A stretch of 64,000 nt of DNA from Teichococcus coralli (GCF_009829925.1 NZ_SNVJ01000013.1:62001-126000), one strand, 5' to 3'. Shown: positions 24,234 through 33,166, numbered from the stretch's first letter. The notes: a model not told the origin generated them from the sequence alone. Numbers and translations: made by a program.

Positions 24234-24800
24234 TCAGCGGACGCCGCGCAGGCGTTCAATGGCGTGGAACTCGGGGTCGAAGGCCGGCCAGTTCTGGTCC
24301 TTCTCCGAGATGACGGCAGGCGGAATCGGCCATTCGATGCCGAATTCCGGATCGTCGTAGCGCAACCCGCGCTCGCCGCCGGGCATGTAGGCGTCGCTCA
24401 CCATGTAGAAGGCCTCGGTGTTCTCGCGCAGCGTGACGAAGCCGTGCGCGAAGCCCCGCGGCACATAGAGCATGGTGCGGTTGTCCTCGCTCAGCTCGAT
24501 GCCGAACCACTTGCCGTAGGTGGCCGAATCGGGCCGCAGGTCGAGGATCACGTCGTAGAGCGCACCGCGCAGGCAGCGCACCAGCTTCACTTCCGCGGCG
24601 GGCGGGAGCTGGTAGTGCATGCCGCGCAGCGTGCCCTTCTGCACGCTGAGCGAGTTGTTGACCTGCGCGTAACGGCTGACCAGCCCCGCCTCGCGGAACT
24701 CGTTCTCGCAAAAGGCCCGGGCGAAGAAGCCGCGCTCATCGCCGCGCGGCTCCATCTCGATCACATAGGCATCCTGCAGCGGTGCCTTGTGGAACTTCAT
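24234..24800 (-). CDS. dTDP-4-dehydrorhamnose 3,5-epimerase-like (RmlC/RfbC family)
   Basis: 188 residues with the RmlC cupin motifs: GDERGFFARAF, GTLRGMHYQLPP (catalytic His62 in MHYQ), EVKLVRCLRGALYDVILDLR (Lys72), FAHGFVTL and AFYMVSDAYMPGGERGLRYDDP. Family members epimerise C3/C5 of 4-keto sugars. The neighbours suggest the substrate is CDP- rather than dTDP-linked. The ATG at 24800 overlaps the stop of the SDR gene (ATGA). Confidence 0.88.
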   Translation of the reverse strand: MKFHKAPLQDAYVIEMEPRGDERGFFARAFCENEFREAGLVSRYAQVNNSLSVQKGTLRGMHYQLPPAAEVKLVRCLRGALYDVILDLRPDSATYGKWFGIELSEDNRTMLYVPRGFAHGFVTLRENTEAFYMVSDAYMPGGERGLRYDDPEFGIEWPIPPAVISEKDQNWPAFDPEFHAIERLRGVR

Positions 24801-25879
24801 GCGGCCTCTCCCCGCTGCAGCTCGCGCCGCGCGCCCGCCGGCTCCAGATTGCCGTCCACCGTGCCGGAGGCGATCAGCTTCTCCAGCGTCACCAGCCGGA
24901 TGGCGGCGGACTTGCGGTAGTCGCGGTCGGCGAAGCCCTGCTCGCGCAGGCGGTCGCGCAGCTCGGCGACGGCGCCTTCCAGCGTTTCCTGCGGCTGGTG
25001 GTTCGGCGCCAGCTTCTCGTAGAGGGAGAAGTCCACCTTGTAGGAGCGCTTGTCGGGCGGGGCGGAGGTGGCGATGGACACCGTGGCGCCCTCCATGGCC
25101 TGGCCGACGGCCTCGGCCAGGTCGCGCACCTGGTAGTTCCAGCGCTCGCTGCCAACATTGACGGTCAGGAAGGCACCGCCATTCTCCGGCCGGCGCTGGA
25201 TCGCCCACTCGATGGCGCGCGCCATGTCGCGCACATGGATCAGCGGCCGCCAGGGCGTGCCGTCGCTCAGCACGCTGACCTCGTTGTTGACCAGCGCGCC
25301 GGCGACGAAGTCGTTCAGCACCAGGTCGAGCCGCAGGCGCGGCGACATGCCGCAGGCGGTGGCGAAGCGCAGGCAGCTGATCACCATGCCGCTGTTGTCC
25401 AGCGCGCGCAGCGACTTCTCGGTGTCGATCTTGGAGCGCGCATAGGCGGTCAGCGGGTTGAGGGTGTCCTCCTCCACGCGGGCGCGGCCCTCGGAGGCGA
25501 AGCCGTAGACGCTGCAGCTGGAGGCGAAGACGAAGTGCTTCACGCCCGCCTCGGCCGCCGCCTTGGCCACCTGCACGCTGGCCCGGTGGTTGATGGCGTC
25601 CGTCACCGCCTCGAAGCGCTGCCCCATCGGGTCGTTCGAGATGGCGGCGAGGTGCACTACGGCGTCGAAGCCGCGCAGGTCCTCCACGCCGAGGTCGCGC
25701 ACGTCGCCGAAGCGCTGCTCGTCCAGCAGGGTCTCGGGCAGCGGGTCGCGCGTGGTCAGGCAATGGCCGAACCAGCCACGGTCGAAACCGGCCAGATAGG
25801 CCTCCGGCATGGCGCGGCGCAGATGCGCGACGAGAACGGGCCCGACATAGCCCATGTTGCCGGTGATGAGGATTCGCAT
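24797..25879 (-). CDS. NAD-dependent epimerase/dehydratase (extended SDR)
   Basis: 360 residues. Starts with the Rossmann motif ILITGNMGYVG; the active-site Ser lies in FASSCSVYGF and the YxxxK motif in LTAYARSKIDTEK. Substrate-side motifs include RFATACGMSPRLRLDL and WRPLIHVRDMARAI. It belongs to the group of sugar-nucleotide dehydratases, reductases and epimerases. Because no separate canonical CDP-glucose 4,6-dehydratase (RfbG) gene is present, this enzyme may do that step or a related one. Start ATG at 25879, five bases after the rfbF stop. Confidence 0.88.
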   Translation of the reverse strand: MRILITGNMGYVGPVLVAHLRRAMPEAYLAGFDRGWFGHCLTTRDPLPETLLDEQRFGDVRDLGVEDLRGFDAVVHLAAISNDPMGQRFEAVTDAINHRASVQVAKAAAEAGVKHFVFASSCSVYGFASEGRARVEEDTLNPLTAYARSKIDTEKSLRALDNSGMVISCLRFATACGMSPRLRLDLVLNDFVAGALVNNEVSVLSDGTPWRPLIHVRDMARAIEWAIQRRPENGGAFLTVNVGSERWNYQVRDLAEAVGQAMEGATVSIATSAPPDKRSYKVDFSLYEKLAPNHQPQETLEGAVAELRDRLREQGFADRDYRKSAAIRLVTLEKLIASGTVDGNLEPAGARRELQRGEAA

Positions 25880-25884
25880 GGTGG

Positions 25885-26661
25885 TCAGCACTCCCAGATA
25901 CGCCAGGGGGCCTTGCCCGAGGCCCAGAGGCCCTCGAGATGGGCGCGGTCGCGGATGGTGTCCATTGGATGCCAGAAGCCGTTGTGCTGGTACACGCTCA
26001 TCTGGTTGTCGGCGACGAGGCGCTCGATCGGCGCGTCCTCCCACACCGTGCTGTCGCCCTCGATGTAGTCGCCGACCTGCGGGCTCAGCACGAAGAAGCC
26101 GCCGTTGATCCAGCCGCCGTCGCCCTGGATCTTCTCCTTGAAGGCCTTCACCTGGTTGCCCTCGATCCGCAGCGCGCCGAAGCGCCCGGCCGGCTGCGTG
26201 GCCGTCATGGTGGCCAGCCGGCCTTCCTTGCGGTGCAGCGCGACGGTTGCAGCGATGTCGACATTGCCAACCCCGTCACCATAGGTCAGGCAGAAGGCGT
26301 CATCGCCACGAAGGTAAGGAAGTACCCTCTTAATTCTACCGCCAGTCATGCTGGCCTCGCCTGTGTCAACCAGGGTCACACGCCAAGGCTCAGCCCGGGC
26401 ATTGTGGATCTCGACCTTGTTTTCACGAAGATCAAAGGTGACATCCGACATATACATGAAGTAGTTTTTAAAATATTCTTTGATGACATTGCCACGATAC
26501 CCCAGGCAAACGATGAAATCGTTGATGCCATGGGCACTGTAGATCTTCATGATGTGCCAGAGGATGGGCTTCCCGCCAATCTCGACCATGGGCTTGGGCC
26601 GCACGGTCGTTTCTTCCGAAAGTCGGGTGCCAAGTCCACCGGCCAAGATTACTGCCTTCAT
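25885..26661 (-). CDS. rfbF: glucose-1-phosphate cytidylyltransferase
   Basis: 258 residues, matching RfbF in length. Signature [20 protein letters not shown] then [20 protein letters not shown]; further family blocks [48 protein letters not shown] and [11 protein letters not shown]. It makes CDP-glucose from CTP and glucose-1-phosphate, opening a CDP-deoxysugar route. The 5' half (about 26290-26661) has lower GC and different codon use from the 3' half and neighbours, suggesting acquisition or recombination. First gene of the four-gene sugar module on the minus strand; its promoter lies in the AT-rich gap to the right. Confidence 0.92.
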   Translation of the reverse strand: MKAVILAGGLGTRLSEETTVRPKPMVEIGGKPILWHIMKIYSAHGINDFIVCLGYRGNVIKEYFKNYFMYMSDVTFDLRENKVEIHNARAEPWRVTLVDTGEASMTGGRIKRVLPYLRGDDAFCLTYGDGVGNVDIAATVALHRKEGRLATMTATQPAGRFGALRIEGNQVKAFKEKIQGDGGWINGGFFVLSPQVGDYIEGDSTVWEDAPIERLVADNQMSVYQHNGFWHPMDTIRDRAHLEGLWASGKAPWRIWEC

Positions 26662-27033
26662 TCTGCGAACCCTCGCTCTGGGCGAAACCGATATTATGGG
26701 AACTGTCTTATTCCCGCGACAGTTTCTCATTCTGGTGCGTTATTCGCGTTTTGTACAGAATGACGATCATCACTGATTGGTTACTTCAACTGCTTCGTGA
26801 TTTTCAAGATTTTGGCAACATGGCATGAAGGCCTCGTCGCCTGAGCCGGCGCTCACCGCACGCCGCCCTTCGACCGAAATCCGGAGGCCTCTCGCGCACC
26901 TGCCCGCAATCTCAGAAATTTGTATTATTTCCGCGTGCATGGAGCAGTTTTTTTTACACAATGCTGCAGACCTGCGAGAGGGCTGCAGCCTGCGGCACTC
27001 CGGAAACCCACCGCCCGACCGGGAATGCTCAGC
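26662..27033. promoter_or_regulatory. AT-rich divergent promoter region between rfbF and a GT2 gene
   Basis: 372 bp that contrast with the surroundings by low GC. An inverted repeat AACTGTC (26701-26707) / GACAGTT (26718-26724) lies 40-63 bases upstream of the rfbF start and could be an operator. A long T tract (26948-26954) and other AT-rich patches sit near the middle. GGGA at 27021 precedes the GT2 start. No gene is seen. Confidence 0.5.
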
Positions 27034-27939
27034 ATGATGGATGAACCGCTAGTCACGATCGGCATGCCTGTTCGCAATGGTGGTGATCAGATCAGAGTGG
27101 CTATCGATTCCCTGCTTTCCCAGACGCACCGGAATCTGCGTCTGATCATCTCCGACAACTGCTCGACCGACGACACCGTCGCGATCTGCGAGGCCTATGC
27201 GCGCGAGGACTCCCGCGTGACGGTCGTGCGGCAGCCGGAGAATCTCGGCATCTGCGGCAATTTCCGCTTCGTCCTGATGCAGGCCGAATCGCCCTACTTC
27301 ATGTGGGCCTGCCACGACGATGTCTGGGCGCCGGAGTTCGTCCGCAAGAACCTCGCGAACCTGACCGCGAATCCGGCCGCCGTGGCGAGCACCTCGCGCG
27401 TCATCATGGCCCTGCCCGAGGGGCCGCAGGAGCTCTCAAACGGCACCTTCGCCCTGCGGGGCGACCAGCGGGAGCGCCTGGCGCGCTTCTTCTGGGACCC
27501 GGGCGAGGTGTCGCGCTTCTACGGCGTGTTCCGCACCGAGGCGCTGAAGCGCAGCTTCCCCGCCGACATCGACGTCTTCGGCTATGACTGGATCGTCATG
27601 GCGCTGAACCTCCTGGAGGGCGAGCATCTCGAACTGCCGGAGGTGCTGCTCACCCGCGAGGCGCATACCGAGGACCACTACCACCGCACGCTGGTCCGCA
27701 ACCAGCCGAAGGCGCTCTACCGCTGGCTGCCGCACCTGCCGATGACGCAGGTGCTGCGCCACCGCCTGCCGCCCGAGGTCTGGCGCGCCTGCCGCGGCGC
27801 CATCATGCGCCGCAACGCGATCCAGATGCTGATGTATGCCAAGTACCGCCTGCCCCTGATGGCGCCGGTGGTGCGCACGCTGGCGCAGCTCGAACGGGCG
27901 CGCACCCGCAGCGGCAACAGCAGCGCGCACCCTTTGTGA
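27034..27939 (+). CDS. family 2 glycosyltransferase
   Basis: 301 residues. GT-A/GT2 features: VTIGMPVRNGGDQIRVAIDS, HRNLRLIISDNCSTDDTVAI, and the metal-binding motif in YFMWACHDDVWAPEFV (DDV in place of DxD). The Trp/Asp region FGYDWIVMALNLLEG follows. It adds a sugar to the repeat unit in the cytoplasm. I chose the ATG at 27034, with GGGA nine bases upstream; ATGs at 27025 and 27037 are in frame. It is a single plus-strand gene ended by a strong terminator. Confidence 0.88.
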   Translation: MMDEPLVTIGMPVRNGGDQIRVAIDSLLSQTHRNLRLIISDNCSTDDTVAICEAYAREDSRVTVVRQPENLGICGNFRFVLMQAESPYFMWACHDDVWAPEFVRKNLANLTANPAAVASTSRVIMALPEGPQELSNGTFALRGDQRERLARFFWDPGEVSRFYGVFRTEALKRSFPADIDVFGYDWIVMALNLLEGEHLELPEVLLTREAHTEDHYHRTLVRNQPKALYRWLPHLPMTQVLRHRLPPEVWRACRGAIMRRNAIQMLMYAKYRLPLMAPVVRTLAQLERARTRSGNSSAHPL

Positions 27940-27978
27940 GCAGGCGGCCCAAGGGGCCGCCTCCGCCTGACGCGTGAC

Positions 27979-28013
27979 CGGGGCCGGTGGAGCGATCCAC
28001 CGGCCCCGCTTTT
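27979..28013 (+). terminator. intrinsic terminator after the GT2 gene
   Basis: Perfect 12-bp stem (CGGGGCCGGTGG / CCACCGGCCCCG) around AGCGAT, followed by CTTTT, 40 bp after the GT2 stop codon. A second smaller hairpin (GGCGGCC / GGCCGCC, 27943-27961) precedes it. Confidence 0.85.
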
Positions 28014-28049
28014 CCGTGCGGCGCGCGCTCCCCCGGGGCGGGGAACGGC

Positions 28050-29582
28050 TCAGGAAAGCGTGGCGGAGGCGCTGTCCGGGCGAGGGCGCGGGCGCGACAG
28101 GATGCGCCGTGAGGCCTGCAGCAGGGGCGGCCGCACGTGGTTGCTGACCAGCGCGGCCGCGCCCAGCGCCACCCCGGAGGCCGCCACGGCGATGGCCAGC
28201 CGGGCGGCCAGCGGCAGCGTCGGCTCGCTCAGCAGCCGCAGGGCGGCATAGGTGGCGGCGACCGCCGCCGCCTGCGGCAGCACGCTGCTCCGCAGCCAGC
28301 GCAGCGCCTCGCCGCGCAGGCGCCCGCGGAAGGCCGTGGCGGTGAACAGCACGAAGGCGAGCAGGTTGGCGCCCGTCAGGCAGAGCGCCGGCAGCATGAC
28401 GCCGAAGCGCGGCGTCAGCAGCAGGATCGCCGGCAGATACAGCGCGCCGGTCACCAGGTTGATCCGCAGCGCGGTGGCCGGGTCGCCCTCCGCCATCTGC
28501 AGCGCGTGCGAGGGCCGGCAAAGGCCGCTCAGCGCGTAGGCGATGGCGAGGGCGGCAAGCACGGGCGCGAAGTCGGCGCTCGCGGCGGGGTCGCCGCTCA
28601 CCAGCTCCAGGAAGGCCTCGCCGAAGAACACCAGCGCGCCGGCCGCGGTCAGCATCAGCGCGAAGGTCGCCTGCGAGGCGGTGAAGAAAAGCCGCCGCAG
28701 CTCGGCCACGCGCTCGGCGCGCACATAGGCGGCCATGCGGGGGAAGGAGGCGGTGATCAGCGGCGCCGTCAGCCGCACCATGGCGGAGCACATGGTGGAC
28801 ACCAGCGAGTACTTGCCGAAGACCGCCAGCGGCAGCACGGCGCTGACCACGAGCGAATCGGCGATCTGCACCAGCGTTCCGGTGGCGGCGGCGGCCATGT
28901 TGACGCCGGCGAAGCGCAGGCTCTGCCAGATCAGCCCGCCTTCCGGCCGCTGCGGCCGCAAGGCGCCGGGAACCACCCGCCCGACCACGCAGGCGAAGGT
29001 GACGGATTCGCAGACGCTGGCGATGACCTGCCCCCAGAAGAAGGCTTCCGCCGTCGGTGCCACCAAGGCCAGCGCGCCCAGGCCGAGGGTGAGCCGCAGC
29101 AGGCCGGAGGCGGAAAGCAGCAGGTTGCTCAGCACCTGCCGCTCCAGCCCCTCCAGCGTGGCCTGGAAGATGCCGCGCACCCGCTGGATGCCGATGGCGA
29201 AGCCCATCAGCACCAGGCACTCGCGCACCTCCGCCGTGCTGATGTGCTGCGGCTTCAGCCAGTACGCGGCGAGCAGCGGCGCGGCCGCCCAGACCGCCAG
29301 GATCAGCAGGCAGGCGAGGGCGAGATAGATCAGCGCGAAGCTGAACACGAGCGTGCTGGTGGTCGCCGGCGCCTCCACCTGGTTGCGCGCCACGGCCCGC
29401 GTGACGGTCTGCCCGAGGCCGTTGTCGAAGATCGCGGCGGCGATCAGCATCACCGTGAAGAAGCCGATCAGCCCGTACTGCTCGGCGCCCGCGAGACGGT
29501 ATCCCCCGAAGGCGAGCCCCGCCTGCACGCCGATGGAAATCGCCATGCCGATCAGGTTGGCGAGGACGTTGCGCGCGATCAT
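28050..29582 (-). CDS. polysaccharide flippase-like membrane protein (Wzx), second copy
   Basis: 510 residues with 12-14 hydrophobic segments. Start IARNVLANLIGMAISIGVQAG; GAEQYGLIGFFTVMLIAAAIFDNGLGQTVTRAVAR is the classic RfbX/Wzx first-domain pattern, and a second similar half follows (FAGVNMAAAATGTLVQIADS). Unlike the flippase at 3448-4764, this one has the more canonical Wzx signature and is likely the main repeat-unit translocase. ATG at 29582. It stands alone between terminators, so it has its own promoter in the 29583-29640 stretch or is read through from upstream. Confidence 0.88.
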   Translation of the reverse strand: MIARNVLANLIGMAISIGVQAGLAFGGYRLAGAEQYGLIGFFTVMLIAAAIFDNGLGQTVTRAVARNQVEAPATTSTLVFSFALIYLALACLLILAVWAAAPLLAAYWLKPQHISTAEVRECLVLMGFAIGIQRVRGIFQATLEGLERQVLSNLLLSASGLLRLTLGLGALALVAPTAEAFFWGQVIASVCESVTFACVVGRVVPGALRPQRPEGGLIWQSLRFAGVNMAAAATGTLVQIADSLVVSAVLPLAVFGKYSLVSTMCSAMVRLTAPLITASFPRMAAYVRAERVAELRRLFFTASQATFALMLTAAGALVFFGEAFLELVSGDPAASADFAPVLAALAIAYALSGLCRPSHALQMAEGDPATALRINLVTGALYLPAILLLTPRFGVMLPALCLTGANLLAFVLFTATAFRGRLRGEALRWLRSSVLPQAAAVAATYAALRLLSEPTLPLAARLAIAVAASGVALGAAALVSNHVRPPLLQASRRILSRPRPRPDSASATLS

Positions 29583-29642
29583 TGTTTCCGTGGTTCCTTG
29601 GGTGGCGCGGACCCGAGGGCCCTCACGAGGCTGCCGGAAATG

Positions 29643-29668
29643 CAAAACCCCGCCGTCACGGCGGGGTT
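29643..29668 (-). terminator. intrinsic terminator after the priming sugar transferase
   Basis: A 10-bp perfect stem (AACCCCGCCG / CGGCGGGGTT) with a three-base loop; read on the minus strand it is followed by TTTT. It lies 35 bp past the stop codon of the sugar transferase. Confidence 0.8.
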
Positions 29669-29702
29669 CGCATGCACGGATGGCTCACGCCGCCGGTTTC
29701 GC

Positions 29703-30410
29703 TCAGTAGGCGCCGCGCCCGGCGAGCACGGCCGGAATGGTGCGCCAGAGGATGTTGAGGTCGGACCAGAAGGAGAATTCGTGCACGTAGCGGCAGTCGA
29801 GGGCGACGCGCTCGGCATAGCTGGTGTCGCTGCGGCCGCTGATCTGCCACAGGCCGGTGATGCCCGGCCGCACGGACATGTAGCTGGCCGCGGCGATGCC
29901 GTAGTGCTCGGTCAGCTCCTCCTGCACCACCGGCCGCGGGCCGACGAGGCTCATCTCGCCGCGCAGCACGTTGATGAGCTGCGGCAGCTCGTCCAGGCTG
30001 GTCGCGCGCAGGAAGCGCCCGATCGGCGTGACGCGAGGGTCCTTCGGCAGCTTGCGCGTCGTGGCCCAGAGATGTGCGGCCTCGGGGTCCTCGCGCAGCA
30101 GCCGGGCGAGGACCTCGGAGGAGTTGGGCACCATGCTGCGGAACTTCAGGCAGCGGAAGGTGCGGCCGTTGCGGCCGATGCGCTGGTGGCCGAAGACCGG
30201 CGGTCCGCCATCCAGCATGATGATGAGGGAGAGCAGAATAAAAAGCGGCGCCAGCACAAGAAGCGCCGCGCCTGAAGCTGTCACATCAAGAACACGCTTG
30301 CCGGCATGGTGCCAGGCCGGCCGGACCGGAGCAGTGGATCCATACAGTCTCTCGTCCAGACTCGTAGTCTTGTCGATCTGGATATTGTTCAACCAGTTTG
30401 TATGGGTCAT
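29703..30410 (-). CDS. undecaprenyl-phosphate sugar phosphotransferase (priming, ExoY/PssY-like)
   Basis: 235 residues of the bacterial sugar transferase family. One membrane segment (ALLVLAPLFILLSLIIML) after KRVLDVTASG; then VFGHQRIGRNGRTFRCLKFRSM, FLRATSLDELPQLINVLRGE and MSLVGPRPVV, RPGITGLWQISGRSD, all diagnostic. It transfers the first sugar-1-phosphate to undecaprenyl phosphate to start the repeat unit. It is of the short ExoY type without the multi-helix N-terminus of WbaP/WcaJ. ATG at 30410 chosen; the region upstream of it is AT-rich and non-coding. Confidence 0.93.
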   Translation of the reverse strand: MTHTNWLNNIQIDKTTSLDERLYGSTAPVRPAWHHAGKRVLDVTASGAALLVLAPLFILLSLIIMLDGGPPVFGHQRIGRNGRTFRCLKFRSMVPNSSEVLARLLREDPEAAHLWATTRKLPKDPRVTPIGRFLRATSLDELPQLINVLRGEMSLVGPRPVVQEELTEHYGIAAASYMSVRPGITGLWQISGRSDTSYAERVALDCRYVHEFSFWSDLNILWRTIPAVLAGRGAY

Positions 30411-30966
30411 AGAGGGACTCCGGTCACAGGCGGCTTGGAATATCCGTGCGATGACGTCTAAAAATACACACAAAAAAAACGTTTGGTAGAACGTTTTTCC
30501 CTTTAGTTAACCAAATCTCATAAACTATCTGTGCGTCCGCGTCGGAGTGAAGTTGAGCCGAAACACCGATTATCAACCGCAGGTGTATACTCACGGTTGT
30601 TTGCTGCGCTGCAGCGGTGCGATTTCTGATTGCCGTCTTCTGGGCCGCAGGGGAAGTGTTTTTTGCGGCCGGCCCCCGAAGAATGCCAGCTATAACCGCT
30701 CGGTCTTGCTTGGGTTTCCTCGCAGCCAGCGGCTTTTGCGCTGCGTGGCGCATTCTTCGGTCTTTGCCTTCGGCGAGGCAAGGTGCTGAGCCGAACGCTC
30801 ACAGGTTACTGACAGGCGCGGACGGCCCTCCGCGCATTCCATGCGAAGCTTCTGCATGGTCGATGCAACCCGGGGTTTCATCGTCTCACGAAGTGGGCAG
30901 GCCGCCGGGCCTCGCGCCGCGCTGGCCGCCTGGGCGGCGCGGCGCGTCTCCGGCCGCCCGCTCCGC
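30411..30966. promoter_or_regulatory. AT-rich regulatory region upstream of the priming transferase
   Basis: 556 bp with no supported gene. The part next to the transferase (30440-30620) is strikingly AT-rich. It contains a perfect 9-bp inverted repeat (AAAAACGTT at 30475-30483, AACGTTTTT at 30490-30498, spacer 6), about 65-88 bp upstream of the start, and a looser one (CAACCG / CGGTTG, about 30573-30600). These are candidate operators of an EPS regulator or a bidirectional terminator. The rest (30640-30966) is GC-rich and featureless to my eye. Confidence 0.5.
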
Positions 30967-31221
30967 TCAGGCCTCGGTGTGCCGGCGCTGCGCGCCGCTG
31001 TGCAGCAGGCGCAGGACTTCGTCACGACTCAACTGGGTGGTGACCTTTTCCTCGTCCACGGCGGAAATCTCCGAAAGCGGCAGGAAATGGTGCTGGCCGT
31101 CCGCGCTGCCGGCGGCCGTCAGCTTGATGCGGCCGGCGTCCAGCTTGTCCACCGTGCCGATCGGCAGCCCGTTGCAGTCCTGCACCGGCATGTGCTCGCG
31201 GATCCGCGTGGTGTCCACCAT
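30967..31221 (-). CDS. DUF2171-domain (PRC-barrel-like) small protein
   Basis: 84 residues: TTRIREHMPVQDCNGLPIG, then TVDKLDAGRIKLTAAGS, HHFLPLSEISAVDEEKVTT and an end helix. This pattern matches DUF2171 proteins, small beta-barrel proteins of unknown function common in soil alphaproteobacteria. A perfect ribosome binding site (AAGGAGG) precedes the ATG at 31221. It is 103 bp downstream of the GH15 gene on the same strand. Confidence 0.8.
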   Translation of the reverse strand: MVDTTRIREHMPVQDCNGLPIGTVDKLDAGRIKLTAAGSADGQHHFLPLSEISAVDEEKVTTQLSRDEVLRLLHSGAQRRHTEA

Positions 31222-31324
31222 GGCTTGCCTCCTTCTCGCTGGCGGGAACCGCTTCCCGCCGCCTCTTAACGGCAGCCGGCGCCCCGGGATGCCGGCGGCG
31301 CGCCCCGCCCGCCTGCGGCGCCGC

Positions 31325-33166
31325 TCACGCGTGCGCGCGGCCCGCCTCGGGGTCCGGGCCGGCCGGCGTGCCGGTCCGCAGCTGGCGCGCCTCGGGCCCG
31401 GTGTCGGCCAGGGTGTAGCCGGCGTTCACCAGCGCGACATGCGAGAAGGCCTGAGGGAAGTTGCCGAGCATCGCCCCGCCGCGCGGGTCGTACTCCTCCG
31501 AGAGCAGGCCGACATCGTTGCGCAAGGCCAGCAGCCGCTCGTACAGCGCCACCGCCTCCGCCCGGCGCCCGGTCAGCGCATAGGCATCCACGAGCCAGAA
31601 GCTGCAGGCCAGGAAGGCGCCCTCGCGGCCGGAAAGGCCGTCCGAGACATGCTCGGTGCGGTAGCGCCGCACCAGCCCGTCGGTCAGCAGGTCCTGCTCG
31701 ACGGCGGCGATGGTGCCGCGGATTCGCGGGTCCTCCGGCGGCAGGAAGCCGATGGTGGGCAGCAGCAGCAGGCTCGCATCCACCTCGCGCGAGCCATAGC
31801 TGCGCACGAAGCTGCCGCGGTCGGCGTCGTAGCCCTTGTCGCAGATCTCCGCGTGGATGGTCTTCCTCAGCGCGCGCCAGCGGTCGAGCGGCCCCTCCAG
31901 CCCGAAGGCCTCGATGCCGCGCACGGCGCGGTCCAGGGCGGCCCAGGCCATCACCTTGGAATGGGTGAAGCAGCGCCGGCGGTCGCGCGGCTCCCACAGC
32001 CCCTCGTCCGGCTCTTCCCAGACCTTCTCCAGGTGGTCCATCAGCGACCGCTGCAGGTCCCAGGCCGCCGGGGTGATCGCCAGCCCGCGCCGGTGCGCCT
32101 GGTGCAGCGCGTCCATCAGCTCGCCGTAGATGTCGAGCTGCAACTGCCTGTGCGCGTTGTTTCCGACCCGGACGGGCTTCGAGCCTTCGAAGCCCGGCAA
32201 CCAGTCCACCTGCCACTCGGAGAGCCGCCGCTCGCCGGCGATGCCATACATGATCTGCACCTGCGAGGGGCTGCCCATGGTCGTGCGCAGCAGCCAGTCG
32301 CGCCAGGCGCGGGCGTCCTCCACATGGCCGGTGCGCAGCAGCGCCAGCAGGGTGAAGGTCGCGTCGCGCAGCCAGCAGTAGCGATAGTCCCAGTTGCGCT
32401 CGTTGCCCGGCCATTCCGGCAGGGAGGTGGTGGGCGCGGCGACGATGCCGCCGGTCGGCCGGTAGGTCAGCGCCTTCAGCGTGACGGCCGAGCGCCGCAC
32501 GGCCTCCGTCCAGGGGCCCGCCTCCTCGACCTTTCCGGCCCAATCCCGCCAGGCCGCCTCCGTCTCGGCCGCCGCCGCCTCGGCGTCCAGCGGCGGGGGA
32601 ACGGGGAGGTGGGAGGGGCCATAGGCCAGGGTGAAGGTGAGCGACTGCCCTTCCGCCACCTCGAATTCCGCCACCGTGCGCATGTCCTCGCCCCGCAGCG
32701 GCACGGGCGAGCGCAGCACCGCCATGTCCGGCCCGGCGATGGCGCAGATGCCCTCATCCCCGTCCGGGAGCTGCGTCACCCAGGGCACGTCGCGCCCGTA
32801 GTCGAAGCGCAGCGTCAACTCCATCCGCATGGGGACGCGCCCCCGCTGCCCGATCACCTGCCGCACCAGATGGGGCGCGCCGTTGCGCACCGGCATCCAG
32901 TCCACCAGCATCACCGCGCCCTCCGGCGTCTCGAAGCAGGTTTCGAGGATGATGGTGCCGTCGCGATAGGCCCGGCGCACCTGCGGCTCGCGGGCGGCCG
33001 GCCCGATCCGCCAGCGTCCGTGGTCCGGCGAGCCGAGCAGCGCGGCGAAGCAGGCGCCGCTGTCGAAGCGCGGCCAGCACAGCCAGTCCACCGACCCGTC
33101 CCGGCCGACCAGCGCGGCCGTCTCGGTGTCGCCGATCAGGGCGTAGTCCTCGATGCGGAGCGCCAT
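31325..33166 (-). CDS. glycoside hydrolase family 15 protein (glucoamylase/trehalase-like)
   Basis: 613 residues. N-terminal beta-sandwich domain starts RIEDYALIGDTETAALVGRD with GSVDWLCWPRFDSGACFAAL; the (alpha/alpha)6 barrel holds NERNWDYRYCWLRDATFTL, GNNAHRQLQLDIYGELMDA and the catalytic C-terminal block LSGREGAFLACSFWLVDAY. Members act on alpha-glucosidic bonds, in several bacteria on trehalose. No signal peptide, so intracellular. The ATG at 33166 has GGGGAG upstream. Followed by the DUF2171 gene, which suggests a stress-related unit. Confidence 0.92.
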   Translation of the reverse strand: MALRIEDYALIGDTETAALVGRDGSVDWLCWPRFDSGACFAALLGSPDHGRWRIGPAAREPQVRRAYRDGTIILETCFETPEGAVMLVDWMPVRNGAPHLVRQVIGQRGRVPMRMELTLRFDYGRDVPWVTQLPDGDEGICAIAGPDMAVLRSPVPLRGEDMRTVAEFEVAEGQSLTFTLAYGPSHLPVPPPLDAEAAAAETEAAWRDWAGKVEEAGPWTEAVRRSAVTLKALTYRPTGGIVAAPTTSLPEWPGNERNWDYRYCWLRDATFTLLALLRTGHVEDARAWRDWLLRTTMGSPSQVQIMYGIAGERRLSEWQVDWLPGFEGSKPVRVGNNAHRQLQLDIYGELMDALHQAHRRGLAITPAAWDLQRSLMDHLEKVWEEPDEGLWEPRDRRRCFTHSKVMAWAALDRAVRGIEAFGLEGPLDRWRALRKTIHAEICDKGYDADRGSFVRSYGSREVDASLLLLPTIGFLPPEDPRIRGTIAAVEQDLLTDGLVRRYRTEHVSDGLSGREGAFLACSFWLVDAYALTGRRAEAVALYERLLALRNDVGLLSEEYDPRGGAMLGNFPQAFSHVALVNAGYTLADTGPEARQLRTGTPAGPDPEAGRAHA

